Source: Tribonema minus (lineage: Eukaryota; Sar; Xanthophyceae; Tribonematales; Tribonemataceae). Taken from it: 64,000 bases of DNA. The position numbers and the translations under genes are program-made. Under the pieces are notes generated by a model. That model was given only the letters and a program-made list of their open reading frames with translations. It was not told where the DNA came from and ran no database searches. The DNA lies in assembly GCA_017506865.1 (NCBI GenBank), contig JAFCMP010000013.1:1054001-1118000 (forward strand), written 5' to 3'. This document shows positions 1-12,200 of this stretch, piece by piece (within the stretch, counting starts at the first letter, position 1; each line of letters starts with the position of its first letter).

Positions 1-439
1 ACACTCGTTGCTCTGTGACCATTGAGGATTGAGGCAACTGACGTAGGCCTGTCACATTGATTGCAATCGCTCGTCAGTCAATCCTGCTGGGGCTTGATGC
101 CTTGTGCTAGAGCTGAGTGTGGAATGCTACGCACACTTCAAAGACATCAACCACTCATTTTGAGCAGTGTCATAGCTCACTGCAGCAACGGTTTCATGGC
201 TGCTGACCTCCAGTCGCTCTTGGTTTTTCCCAAGGTCATTGGGTTGGTGATTTACAAAACAAGGAGCGTTATTTCCGCCTCACAACACAATATTTCTTAC
301 ATCTCGCTGAGCAACTGCAGTGACATATCCCATGGCCTAGGTTCTTGGTTCCCTAAGTCATTTGGTTGATTATGTGAAGAGCATTCCCCCGTCTCAGGGC
401 TCAATCCATCCGCTGCGCAATGGCCTCGTTGTCGTCCAT

Positions 440-722
440 CGCGCCCCGTCGCAGCCATCACCTTCAGTGACCTAGAGCTGGTGGGACGCAAAAACATTAC
501 CCACTCACTTTGAGCAGTGTCCTAGCTAACCGTGGTGACTTTTTTATGGCTGTTGACCTGGGCTCTTGGCTTTTTCGAAGTCATTTGGTTGGTCATTTTC
601 AGAACGAGAGCGTTCTTTCCGTCGTACGGCGCAACTTCTCAGATTTTGCTGAGCAATGCCCAATGCCTCGTTGGCGTGTGCCGTGCGCCGTCGCAGCCAT
701 CACCTTCAGCGATCTGGAGCTG
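440..722 (+). repeat. Duplicated 3' intron end and start of HECT exon a
   Basis: The stretch CAGCCATCACCTTCAG followed by GACCTAGAGCTGGT at 453-483 is a near copy of 694-723, where the HECT exon starts. The upstream copy soon runs out of frame. Flanking intron text is also shared (TTTGAGCAGTGTC, TCATTTGGTTG), including an older copy near 155-290. Confidence 0.7.
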
Positions 723-3700
723 GTGGACGCGGAGCTGTACCGCCACCTCAACTGGCTCAGGACGCACTCCGCGGACGGGTGAGCGCTGCCACGCAGTTAG
801 CTGCTGAGCAATGCTGCACGCACATATAAACGCCCATCGCTGAGTTGAGAGCGCTGCCATGCTGTGCGTACATGATGCATGTTGGAAGGCTGGCGCTGTC
901 GTGCAGACTAGATGCATGCATACCGTGCTGTGCGAGCACTGCCGCGCACACATGCCTACTTACATTCTCTGCAGACTTGAGCGCTGCCATGCATACATGC
1001 TGTGCATCTGTGGGACGCAAGCACTGTCGTGCAGAGATGCATGTAAATTCTGCGGACGGACGAGCGCTGCCGCACAGTCGCTAGAGCGCTGCCCTATGCG
1101 CATACGCACTGCGGCGGCGGGTGAGCACAGCGGCACAAATAATGACTCTCAAAGCCCTGAGCCATCGAGGGGGCGACGCTTCCACCGCGTAGCCCTGAGG
1201 AAGAGAGTTGACGTCGGGTACAGTAGTACCAGAGAGTCGACGAGAAGCAGTGGTAACACAGCATGTATCTGAATGCACACCCACTCTGCAATGGGTGAGT
1301 GCCGAGTGCTTTATGATCTCCAATTTAGACGCCAAAGGCAGCCCTGGTCAGTGCATGTGCGGTGTCGGCGGTGTCGCCTGAGCAGTACGCATGTATGTAT
1401 GTATGGATGGATGGATGGCGTTTGGCATGACTTCTCGCTGCGTGTCACCGCACGGCGCCGCTGGTCACCGCGTCCTGCCCTAACCCTAACCCTAACCCTA
1501 ACCCTAACCCAAGGCAGCGCAAGCAGGTCGAGAGGTGCAATTGCGCGGCGGGATTCTGTGGGTCGTGGCAAACGCGAGAGGATGATGCGACACCACTCAA
1601 ATGGTCACTGCGACCCGCCAAGTCAGCGCGAGCGGGTTGACTACATGGTGCCATCGCTCAGTGGGACTCTGGTCGCGGCAAACGCTATCCGAGGTCACAG
1701 CCGGCAGTTTCTTGGCTTGTTTCAGAAAATGCATGCTGAGCACTGCTATTTCTACGCGCGCGCCAGGCTGGGGCTGGACTTCACGGTCGTCTCGGAGCAC
1801 TTTGGCCTCAAGGAGGTGACGGAGCTGGCGCCGGACGGCGCACACGTTGCCGTAACCGACGCCAACAAGCACGAGTACCTGAAGCTGATGCTCAGGCACA
1901 GGTGAGCGCCGTGAAAACTTCAATACCAACCTCACCTCACAGGAGTTGAGGTTGCGTCACCGGCGCCAACAAGCACGAGTTCCTCAAGCTGATGCTCAGG
2001 CACAGGCGAGTTGCTGAGCGCTGTGACAACCTCAACTCAATGTTTACCCTCAACTTCAGACAACTTGAAGATTTTGAGGTCGCCGTTACCAACATCAACA
2101 AGCATGAGTACCTCAAGCTGATGCTCAGGCACAGGCGAGTTGCTGAGCGCTGTGAATACTTCAATTTCAATCTTGACTAACAAAAGTTGAAGTTAGTTTG
2201 AGGTCACCGTAATTGACGCCAACAAGCATGAGTACCTGAAGTTGATGCTCAGGCACAGGCGAGTTGCTGACGCACAACTTCAATGCCTAACCTCAATTCA
2301 CACAGCCTGAAGTTTGTCTGAGGTCGCCGTAACCGACGCCAACAAGCACGAGTGCCTCAAGCTGGTGCTCAGGCACAGGCGAGTTGCTGAGCGCTGTGAA
2401 AACCTCAAATTCAATCTTGACTAACACAACTTGAAGTTTGTCTGAGGTCGCGGTGACCGACACCAACAAGCACGAGGACCTGCAGCTGATGCTCAGGCAC
2501 AGGCGAGTTGCTGAGCGCTGTGACAACATCAGCTTTGACCTCAACGCACACAACTTGAAGCTTGTTTGAGGTTGCGGTGACCGACACCAACAAGCACGAG
2601 TACCTGAAGCTGATGCTCAGGCGCAGGCGAGTTGCTAAGCGCTGCGACAACCTCAACTTTAATCTCAACTCACACAGCTGAAGTTTGTTTGAGGTTGCCG
2701 TAACCGACGCCAACGAGCGCAAGTACCTCAAGCTGATGCTCAGGCACAGGCGAGTTTCTGGCGCGCTTCGACAACCTCAATTTCAACATCAGCTCACACT
2801 ATGCCCTTCTCGCCATCGTGCAGAGTTGTGGGCCGCATTGAGCCGCAGCTGTGGCAGCTGATCTGCGGCCTCTTTGAGGTGGTGCCGCCGCAGCTGATCG
2901 CCGTGTTTGACTACTGCGAGCTGGAGCACCTCCTGTGCGGCATCCAAGAGGTCAGTCCCAGACCATGCGTTGAAGTTGAAGTTGAACAGGTAGTCGATTT
3001 TCACGGATCGTGACTCTGTGGCTTCCGGGACGTCCCCTAGTTGAGAAGGCGGTAGTGGTGATGGTGGGGGGGGGGGGGCGGTGACCCTGGAACCATCATG
3101 CGCAGCAGCTTCACGTGCTGATGCAGACGCACGCAATGCATGCACCTGAGAGACGATGACTGGAAGCGCAAGGCATTGTCAGCAGTTTTCAACAGTGTGT
3201 GCCCGGCGTCGCCGCCCTACGGCCACGCCTCGCGGCTGACGTCGTGTCCTGACGTGAATGATGAGGCACCGTCCATATGCAGTTGTGCTTTGCCGCACCT
3301 GCAAGGTCAGGGTGTGGGGTACTGGATGTCTTGAGTACTTCTATATTGATGGTTGACATTTCAGGCAACCTGTGTCTGTCCCGTTAGCGCTCCGCAGCTC
3401 CTGCATGCTGTCTGACAGAAATGAGTATCATGCACATATACCGACATGGGCAGCAGGGGAGGGGGTGGAGCATGTGATCACACCTTACATTCTCACAACA
3501 CGGCCTGTTGATGAGTACGGCCATATCATGGTGACAGCACCAGCTCTCGTCCGATCGCTGAAGTTAAGCACCCTTGAGCGGAGCTAGTACTACGGTGGGG
3601 GACCACGTGGGAAGCCTCCGTGCTGTACTCTTTTTGGCGGGCGTGGACCATATTCCTTTTCATCTCACCCGTTTACGAGGTGAGGAGCTCATCTGCTCCA

Positions 3701-6371
3701 TGACAGCAGCATGATTTTTGCATGCGGTGACGTGGCAAGATCTTGCTGTAATGGATTCGCTCTGGCAGCAGCATGGTGCAGAGCGCTGCTGCCCGCCATT
3801 AGGCTATCCATTCATCACTGCATCCACTTTATGTCGCGTCATTCAACCAGACGTGTGTGTTGCATTGGCTTCCGCAGAGCGTTGCTATCACCGCATTGAC
3901 ATTGTGGCATCATTCAACCATGCTTGTGTTGCATTGGCTTCTGTGCAGATTGACGTGGATGACTGGCGGCGGCACACCACATATCACGGCGAGTACCGCC
4001 GCCTGGGCGAGAAGCACCCCGTCGTCGCCTGGTTCTGGCAGCTGGTGCAGGTATGTAGGACAACTTATTAGTAAGTAAAACGTGATAAACTATCATGTTG
4101 TAACAGATTGATCAAACGTGATAAATTGTTATGTACAGTAGTAAAAAACTGATGAAATGCGTCGATGACATGCGGGTACAATGGTGTGCTTCTAGGGTTC
4201 TAGCGAGAAGCGCCCCGTCGTCACCTGGTTCTGGCAGCTGATGCAGGTGTGTATGATAGCCGAGCAAACCCTTGGAATGCGTTGATGACATATGTTTCCC
4301 TGAGTGTTATCAACCTGTACGCTGCCTTTTCCTGCATCTGAGCACTGTCATCAAACCTGTGCCGAGCGCTGCTGCCGTTTCATCGACTGAGCACTGATCC
4401 TGATCCTTTCTGAGCGCTGCAGCCTTTTAGTGAACTGCCCCGCTACAAAATCGACCCTGTAAAAAAATAGACCTCCTACTTCAGAAAAAGGACAAAAAAC
4501 TCAACTCAAAAATCATTTTTTTACGTTTTTGAGCGAGCGCTGCCATCCACTGGTCCTGAGCACTGCATTTTGGTGCGCGCGCACCGCCCTTGCTCTCAGG
4601 AGGACTTCACGGCGGAGGAGCGTGCGCGCCTGCTGCAGTTCATCACCGGCTCCAGCTGGTGAGTGCGCTGTCAGCATGCAGAGCTGCCGCCGCGCTTCAG
4701 TGGCGAGCGCGGCTGTCGGTGCGCGCCAACGCTGCTTGGTGAGCGTAGTGCTTCATAGCATGCGCTGTCGGTAGCTTTCGCTTTTCAGCAAAGATTGCGG
4801 CCGCCGGTCCGCGCCAACACCGGTCTGGTGAGCGTAGTGCTTGATAGCATCAGAGTCATCGTACTCTGCTGTGAAGTGCTCGGGGGCAGCAGTGTGGTGC
4901 ATCAATCTTGTTGTGAAACGGCGGGCGCATCTGCTGCAGCGCTCAGCACGGCCGTCAGCTGGCGTGCACGCGTGCGCGCTGTCGGCCATCGCGCTGCGGC
5001 GTCCTGCGCAGCTACCAACAGTGCCTGGCGGCGGGCGTCGTGATTAGGGTCGGAGTTAGGGTTGAGGTTAGATTGGTGCACGTCGCCGTCATCTCTCGCA
5101 TAGATGAGCCCTCCAAATGACCGTATACCTCATGATGTTTCCGACAACTTCAATTCTGTTTTCTACAACTTCAAATTGCTGTCCTGCCCTGCCCACGCCG
5201 CCCTCCTTTGCAGCGTGCCGCCGCATGGGTTCAAGGCGCTGCAGTCCAACGACGGACAGTTCAGGTGCGCGCCGCGGCCGCCCGCGCTCCCTGTGTTGCG
5301 CTCGCATGTGTACATTGCAGATGAATGCAGATGAATGAGACACGTACTGGTCAAGATGATGATCTGAAAGTGCTGTGGTTTCTGGCATTCATGCTGGGGC
5401 TGACGAGTCCGGGGGCTAGCTTGTCGGCCGGGCGCTCACGAGGTGGCCATATCACATTGCATGACAGCATCCAAGCCTCCAATTCTTTGGTCACGCACGG
5501 ATTTTTGGTGCGTAGGAGGATGAGCAGGACACAGTCAGATTTTCATAATTTGCCATTTTAGCAATCATGTACAGTGCCCGCATACTTCAAAGGTGAGGCT
5601 GCCCCCCGTAAGCCTCGCATGGCGTCGATCCCTGCGGCATAATCATCACTTGCGGCCGTTGCTGCGCAATGCTGCTCAAACTGGCTGACACAGACGTCCG
5701 CGCTTGTACCTGCCAGCCTGGTGCACACAGGAGGCGTCACTGAGCTCACGCATGTAGGCGCATGTAGATGCTGTGACATGTCCAGCGTCCAGCGCACCCT
5801 CGGCATCAGGTTGTAGCTGTAACTGCTCGCTGTTGTGACGCCCTTCAAAACGCTGCCGGGCACTCATGGTTACACCTAATGAGCGCGGCGCTGCATCCCG
5901 CGAACGTGCGCTCTCCGAAATGTGACGCCAGTGCAGCAGGGCTCCCACTTGTCTCATGACTGCCACATTGATTTGGGATTATGGCAAGGGGTTGGTTATG
6001 GGTAGGGTTAAGGTTATGGTTCAGATTAGGGCCAGGTCAGGGCCAGTTTAGCTTAGGTGTTGCTCGCTCTGCCGCGCGTGCACGAGCGTTTCCCCACCTT
6101 GGACCGGTGCGCTGCGCGCAGGCCAACGACAAAGCTCGCAATGCCTCGCACGCCCTCTCCCACTAACCCTAACCCTGGCCCTGACCCTACCCCCCACGCG
6201 CTCCGCAGGCGCTTCAGCATCTGCAGCGCGCGCAAGGCCGACACGCACTACCCTCGCGCCCACACGTGCTTCAACAAGCTGGACCTGCCGCTGTACGAGA
6301 GCCGCGCGGAGCTCGAGGAGTGCCTGTCCACCGCCATCGCGTTCGCGTGCACGGGCTTCGACATCGACTGA
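697..6371 (+). CDS. HECT-type E3 ubiquitin ligase, 3' part (C-terminal HECT domain), seven exons, 5' end outside window
   Basis: The product would accept ubiquitin from an E2 on a catalytic Cys and pass it to substrates. Proposed exons: 697 or 710-778, 1767-1901, 2824-2950, 3949-4050, 4600-4658, 5214-5264 and 6209-6371, with phases agreeing at every junction (2/2, 2/2, 0/0, 0/0, 2/2, 2/2). In order they give DLELVDAELYRHLNWLR, then LGLDFTVVSEHFG, VTDANKHEYLKLMLRHR, VFDYCELEHLLCGIQE, IDVDDWRRHTTYHGEY, VVAWFWQLVQ, ERARLLQFITGSS, VPPHGFKALQ and AHTCFNKLDLPLYES. These match the HECT N-lobe end and C-lobe consensus block by block. The catalytic Cys is in AHTCFN (codon 6267-6269). The protein ends FDID. 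About 234 residues are visible; substrate-recognition domains lie upstream of the window, so the subfamily cannot be named. Exon 1 may start at either of two AGs (696 or 709). Several of its exon edges are copied in the introns. Confidence 0.88.
763..1300 (+). repeat. Degenerate copies of the HECT exon a donor region
   Basis: The real junction at 778/779 reads TCCGCGGACGG/GTGAGCGCTGCC. Related strings follow at about 963-988 (CTGCAGACTTGAGCGCTGCC), 1046-1075 (CTGCGGACGGACGAGCGCTG), 1107-1130 (CTGCGGCGGCGGGTGAGCAC) and 1267-1300 (TCTGCAATGGGTGAGTGCC). They are decayed, and none is followed by reading frame with HECT similarity. Confidence 0.55.
1478..1510 (+). repeat. Interstitial telomere-like repeat (CCCTAA)n
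   Basis: Five and a half perfect CCCTAA units lie inside the HECT intron 779-1766. This is the longest perfect telomere-like tract in the window. Confidence 0.95.
1849..2770 (+). repeat. Eight tandem copies (about 120 bp period) of the 3' end of HECT exon b plus its donor
   Basis: A segment encoding VTDANKHEYLKLMLRHR followed by the donor region recurs with its GCCAACAAGC-like start near 1861, 1965, 2094, 2218, 2338, 2462, 2586 and 2709. Only the first copy continues an open HECT exon and has a GT donor (CACAG/GTGAGC at 1902). The other seven read CACAG/GCGAGT, or CGCAG/GCGAG in the seventh copy. Spacer sequence with CAACTTGAAGTTTGT and CTGAGCGCTGTGACAAC is also shared, so the repeat unit is exon end plus start of intron. 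Confidence 0.9.
3513..3630 (+). rRNA. 5S ribosomal RNA
   Basis: This 118-nt sequence has the universal 5S blocks: GAGTACGGCCAT at the 5' end, CCGATCGCTGAAGTTAAGCA in the centre, GCTAGTACT, and GTGCTGTACTC at the 3' end. The two ends pair as helix I (GAGTACGG with the terminal CTGTACTC, one G-U). The AAGTTAAGCA region is the usual internal pol III control region. A run of five T follows at 3631-3635, a standard pol III terminator. It lies in the intron between HECT exons c and d, on the same strand. Loop sequences differ slightly from textbook 5S, so function is likely but not proven. Confidence 0.9.
3630..3635 (+). terminator. Pol III T-tract behind the 5S gene
   Basis: CTCTTTTTGG directly follows the last paired base of the 5S helix I, which is where pol III stops. 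Confidence 0.7.
4200..4252 (+). repeat. Second copy of the 3' end of HECT exon d with donor
   Basis: The sequence encoding EKRPVVTWFWQLMQ and a GTGTGT donor (4247) repeats the real exon end EKHPVVAWFWQLVQ/GTATGT (4051). It is preceded by TTCTAG, a plausible acceptor. It is either a dead copy or a potential alternative mini-exon. Confidence 0.7.
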
Positions 6372-9263
6372 GCGCTGCGCCCAGCCCCCGCAGACGCCAC
6401 AGGATTGCGGCGCCGCCGTGCGATGCAGTAGTGCCGCATGCACCGGCCGCCGCTGCGGCGGTGCATTTGCTGGATTGCACACGAACACCAGCACTGCAGT
6501 GCGTCGCAGCGATGCGAGGGGGGGGGTGGGGGGCGGTACTCGCCGGCGCGCTGGAAGTGCGCGAGCGCGGATGTTGAAGTTCCCGATGCGCCCGCCGTGG
6601 CGGTCAGGCGTCTCCAGCAGAGAGCGCACGTGCTGAGCACTGCTGCATCACGTACGTACAACGCTCGTGAGCGCGCTGGCGGCGAGTGTGCCGCGCCCCC
6701 GCTTGGCTGCGCATCCACGAGGGCTGCCGTGCGAACGCTGCTAGCGCCTTGCGAAAGCAGCGTGTGCACCGGAGCCGCAGCAACGCCTTACGTGACAGGC
6801 GGCGGGGGCGGTGGGTCCCATCGCTGACCACCATGGAGGCAACACGCGGCGTCTTCGCCAGGGACGTTGATGGTACCCGGGGGATCCCCCCCCCCCCCCC
6901 ATGTTTCTTCTGCCACAGCATGCGCCCGCGAGACTGGCTCGCGCCATCAACAAAAAGAAATCCGATTGGCGCCGCGATGGCACATGATGCACTCCCCGCG
7001 CAGGGTGACGCGCGCGCGCCCGCGCAGGTCCCTGGTGGGTGTCGCTGCAACGCGCGGCCCGTCTGTCGCGGCGCGCAGCGATACGTCGTTTGCGCCAGCG
7101 CTCCGCAGCGTGGCAGCGTCACAGGGTCAATCGGAGACGTTGAAGAGGCTGTTCCCCGAGCGTAGCTACGGCTCGCGCATTCCGCTGACTTCTCTCAACT
7201 AGTTGAGAGGCTCTCAATGATGTTCGCCCACAGGTCAGCGCTCAGCACAAATAGGGGCCGCATGTTCACAGATGATGTAGGGTTAGGGCTACGGTCAGGC
7301 GTGGCCCCATTCCAGCGTGTGCGCACTGGCAACTCCACTGTGCTGCATGGCCGCTTGTGCTTTCTCTGCGTGGCTGAGTAGGCACGGGGCGCCGCTGCTG
7401 CAAAGACGCTTAAAACGCAGCAGCAGCAGCGGCGGCGGTTACAGCGGCGGCGGCAGCGTCGCGCCGCCTTTGCCAGTACCCGCGTGCCGCCCGGCGTACA
7501 CCGCAGAATCTCAGACCTTGGACCAGGGGGCAACTGCTGCGGCATTTGTAAATAGAGACGGGGACGCGCGTTGCTGCAGGGAGGTGAAGTGCCTTGAGTT
7601 TGATTGCATAGACGCGATTACCTCCGCAAATCCGACAATGCCTCCGCAAATCCGACAAGCTAGTCGTCTAGACACGTTCCATGTACAAATGCGCGACAAT
7701 GCACAAAATTTTGTGACGAGGAGCATCACTGTTGACTTCGCAGTGATTGGTTTCCCTTCCAATGGCTGGAGCAAGTCGTCTGCTTTGCCCGATACACCAG
7801 GTGACTGCGCTGATTGTGTTGAAGTGGGCATTTTGTGCTTTCTGCGGTTGCCATGCACATGGACTGATTTATGGCCCAGCCTGCCTAGGGCACCCTGCAA
7901 TCCCAGTTGGTGAGCCTTGGTGTACGTTTGCCGCACACAAAGCACTGCTGCTTGGGAATGGCACTCACGGACTCGCCTGCACAGCGTGTGTCCACACAAG
8001 GGCAGTGCTCAGTGCATGCACTTGAACTTCTGATAATGCACTTGAACCTCTTGAGACTTGCGACTGGCCAATTGTCGCATTCATCATCTACCAGATGTGA
8101 TTGCTCTGCTTGCAGTACGACACCCTGATGAACCACAAGTTGCACAACCCCCCCCCCCCTCGCTGCTCTGCAGCACATACCCTGGGCACAAAAGAACGTG
8201 CAAGTCGCATGATGGTGTCATGTGCAGGCGCAAAGTTTGCCGCCTAAATGCGCCACGCGCTGGCATCCGTTGCGCTCACAGACTTTTCTTGGTACTGTAC
8301 AATGACTGTGGTCAGCACTTGAGGAGTCTGCGACTCATTGCAAGACACGCAGTGCTCAGGTTAAAAACACACACAGGAGCAGTATGTGGCATGCATCATT
8401 TTGAAGGCGCGGTAGCCATGGCAAAGCTCAAGAAATGGTGCGCTTGGACACAAAAGAAGCAATGCGCAGTGGAAAACGCAGACACGCTAGATGTCCACAA
8501 ATAAAGGTTGTGCCATTGGGTACACACAGGAAGTCTACTGAGCGTTGCAGATCTGGGGTCTGCATTTGCCCCAGGGAGCTGCACAGGCTGCAAAGCACAT
8601 CGGACGTCACGGCACTGAACACGTAGATGACGCAATGTCGAGCAGTGGGGGGTTGTTAAGCCTGGGAGAGAGCTGCGAAACACTAGACTGGTGGTGCAAC
8701 GAGGCCGGGGTGCAGGGCGTGTAGGGTATGCAAGGTAGGGTATGCCGTGCCCGGACATACATGCCGCCACTGCAAACAAAGCAGCGCCGCCGTCGCTGTC
8801 AAGTGCTGACTGAGCACTGTGTCTGGCAGCTTCACCCGCTGCCGAACACAGAACACAGCGGGGCAAGATCAAGCAAGCCGACAAGCGTGTACATGCCGGC
8901 ACAGCAAGAAGTTACGCGCCGCATCAGACGCCGCGGCGCGCACGCACGAGTGGGCGGAGTTCTTGCTCCTTGGGCCCGGGAAGAGGGGTAGGGGGGACTC
9001 CAGGGGGAGCCAGCACACGCACGCACCACCATCACGTCTCACCGTATACGCAACCCTTTTGAGAGTGCGGCAGCTGGGGGCGCATTGCGTTCCCCCTGCG
9101 CGGGGGCCGCAGGTACGCTGCCGCGAGGGCGCGCATGAGGGGGAGGGGGGGGGGGGGACTCCAGTGTAACAAGGAACGGGAAACGAGCATCACAGTTGCA
9201 GGAGAGGGCAGAGGGCCCACGACGAGAAGAGGGGGGTAGGAGCAGATGCAGGCGACGCGCAAA
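6372..9263. other. Convergent intergenic region, no gene supported
   Basis: This lies between the HECT stop codon and the peroxidase stop codon. It holds poly-C at 6887-6900 and 8150-8159 and short open frames on both strands (such as 7511-7999 on the minus strand), but I see no family motif or convincing exon chain. A Cys-containing minus-strand stretch near 7.9-8.5 kb could be a decayed gene; I cannot name it. Confidence 0.4.
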
Positions 9264-12200
9264 TCACTGCGCAGCCGCCGCCGCCGCGGCCGCATCCGCC
9301 GCCGCCACCGCCGCCGCCGCCGCTGCCGCTGCCGCCTTTACAGCCGCCGCATCCGGGTCGGGGTCTACGATGGCCAGCTTCTTGATGTCGAGGGAGTTGT
9401 TGTAGGGGGGGTACAGGTCCTCCCGATCCCTGTCGGACGGCTCCGTGCCGGCAGGCACGACGAAGTGCGCGCTGACGGCGCGCAGCTGAGCCGCGGACAC
9501 GGCGCGGCCAATGGTGGACATGGCCTGGAAGGAGTCGCAGAACGCGGCCTGGAAGGCGGCGTCGGACCCGGCCCTGCGGGGAGCGAGCGCGCGCGCAGTG
9601 CATCTCAGAATTGAGTTTAACGTTGCCGACAGTTGCATGTTGCAGGACATGTAGTTCTCGGCAGATTCGGATGGCGTGAGAGAGCTGCACAACGCAGCGA
9701 CGGACGCAGCGGCCTGCGAGGAGAAGGCACGTGCCGTTCGCGTCGCAGAAATGGTGTTGAGCATTTCCGACAGTTGTGCCCGAGAGGGGAAAGCGTGCGC
9801 AGGTTCGGTAGGAGCACGGGTGTGTGCATCGTGGTGCAGAAAAGCCCCAGGGTTTCCGCCGCTCAAGCGGAAGCAGATGAAGTACGTTGAACTATAGGTG
9901 TCGACAGAATCAAAGGGTGTTGGAGAGCTGCGAAACACGCCGACGGCGGCAGCGGCCTGCGTCACGGGTGTTGACGCGGTACGGCGCATCGGACGCTACG
10001 CGAGTCTGAGCGCGGTGACACTCCTACTTCCGCGGCGTCGGAGCCGGCCCTGCGAGGAGGACGCGCGTTTTTTTGGCACCGTGCGCAGCGGACATAGATG
10101 AGCCTGAACATGGCGTGGCGGACCTTGCTGACTTGGGGCAGTTTGCCTGAGGTCGCGGCGGTTACGCATGTGTAGTTCATGGTGTCTGGCACCTGAAGTT
10201 GTCCGTGTACGCCGTGAAGCTCTGCACATGAGAGCGAAGTGAAAAATATCAACTTCAACTTCAATTTGCACCTGAAGTTGTCGGCGTACTCCTTGTAGAA
10301 GCGCGCCATGGGGCTCTCCGCGTCCTGGCAGAAGCGCTCCTCCAGCTCGTGCAGTGGCTTGTTGAGGACCTCGCAGCGGCCGTGGCGGTCCGACTCGAAC
10401 CAGCCCGCCTGCTTGGGGTCCCAGTACTTGTAGAACACCTGCCAACGCACCAGCAAATGCAATAATAACAGCAGGTGCCGTTAAGCATCGGTGTCTCCTG
10501 CCCACACACGTGCACTGTGCAACGTTCGCGTGTCGCACTGCAGTCTTGAATTTACGGCCGTAAAGCAAAAACATGAGGTGATGCACGTATTCTCGTTTCA
10601 GCCCGCCTGCTTGGGGGTCTCAGTACTTGTAGAACACCCGCCACAGCCAGCAGCAAGTACAACAACGGAACATCCCGGTCGGGACAGTGTCTGCTGCCGT
10701 ACGCGCATTGTACGGGCAAGTGCACAATGGAAGGTGCGATTCGGATCAGTGTCTGCTGCCAACACACGCACTGTGCGTCGTGTCGCGAGTGAAGCCCAGA
10801 ATTTCAGTGCCTGCCGACAAGGGCATCCCTGTCTGTGGCTGTCGCGCACCGCTTATGCTGGCTAGTCAAAGAGGGACTGGGAAGTGCGTGGAGGTGGGGT
10901 GTTGATGAAACTGAAGCACTTGATCAAGGCTCTGGCATACAGAGTAGGGGTTAGGGTCAAGGTTAAGGTTAGGATTAGGGCTACCCCTGAGCAGAGCACC
11001 TGCACCCCCAAGCACAAACAGCGTGATTGGTGACTGACACGCTGTGTAAACAATGCTTGAAGTTCTTGCTCTTATGGCACGTCATCTCACCTTAACAGAT
11101 GGCTCTCGTCATGAATGCGGCTACGGCCCTCAAGACGTGCAACTCGTACTTCACAACATTCAATTGTATAATAGACCCCAGCTACTGCTGCGGCCCACAT
11201 GACTTAGGAATATGTACTTCGCGATACACAATACTATTGAAACACACTCTCATGGCACTACGGCCCAGACATAAGACATGCACTTCACATCTAACATACT
11301 TCGAAGTACTATCTAAAGGTAATAAATACTCTTGTGGCACGTCACCTCGTCGTAGTAGATGCCGTCGAAGGTGTTGATGGGGCCGCCGGAAAGCTCATCA
11401 ATGCCGAGGCTCGTGGGGCTCTCGTCGTGCACCCTGCTGCGGCCCACCGTGTGCGCGCCCGACAGCGTCGCGATGAGCTTGTAGGGCGACTGGTTGAAGG
11501 CCGCCATGGCAATGTCGTAGAATGCGTACTTTGCAAACTGAGGCCGGCGCGGGCAGAGCAAGGTGTGCATCTGTCTTTAAAAATTCTGCTGAGCAAAGCG
11601 CGCCCGACAGCGTCGCGATGAGCTTGTACGGCGACTGGTTGAACGCCGCCATGGCAATGTCGTAGAATGCGTACTTGGCAAACTTCAAGTAGCAGAGAAA
11701 GTGCGCGGCACAGAACACACTCCCAAATACATACATACCCCTCGCTCGGCAGCAGCGACGTGTCGTCGCACTGGCACACGTAGCTGCCACACATCTGCAC
11801 CAGCGCATGTGCACGCCGCACAAAAACAGCCCTGCACACCACTGTACTTCTGAGTGTACACTTGAAGTACGTGTATGCGCCCCCCCCCGCCCCCGCCCCC
11901 TCACCTGCGCCTCGAGCGCCGCCACGTCGGACGCCTCGCTCGGCAGCAGTGACATGTCGTCGTAGTGGTCGCGCGGCGCGTCCATCACTTCAACAGTACA
12001 TCAGTGTACTTCTGAATGTACACTTGACGAGCGTGTCTGCCCGCGCGCGCACATACGGCAGCCATCGCTCCACGAGTACATTTTAAAATATATCATACTG
12101 TGTACTTTTATTATATTCCACTTGTGGCTGTGGAAATGCCATGTTGTAGGTGTGTCGCCTTGTTCTCACTCTTGGATGTAGCATGCAAAGCTTGCACGCC

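Noticed and set aside
1478-1510. True chromosome end
   Set aside because: The telomere-like tract is only 33 bp and is flanked on both sides by HECT exons.
1849-2770. CRISPR-like array or eight true coding repeats in the HECT gene
   Set aside because: Period and content match an exon end plus intron. Spacers are homologous to one another rather than unique, stops occur between copies, and a HECT domain has only one such segment.
6053-6629. Minus-strand frames over the HECT last exon
   Set aside because: The plus strand encodes the diagnostic AHTCFNKLDLP end; the minus frames are Arg/Ala-rich shadows.
7511-8504. Possible zinc-finger or transposon protein between HECT and peroxidase
   Set aside because: Cys/His residues are scattered over different frames with stops; no consistent motif could be assembled.
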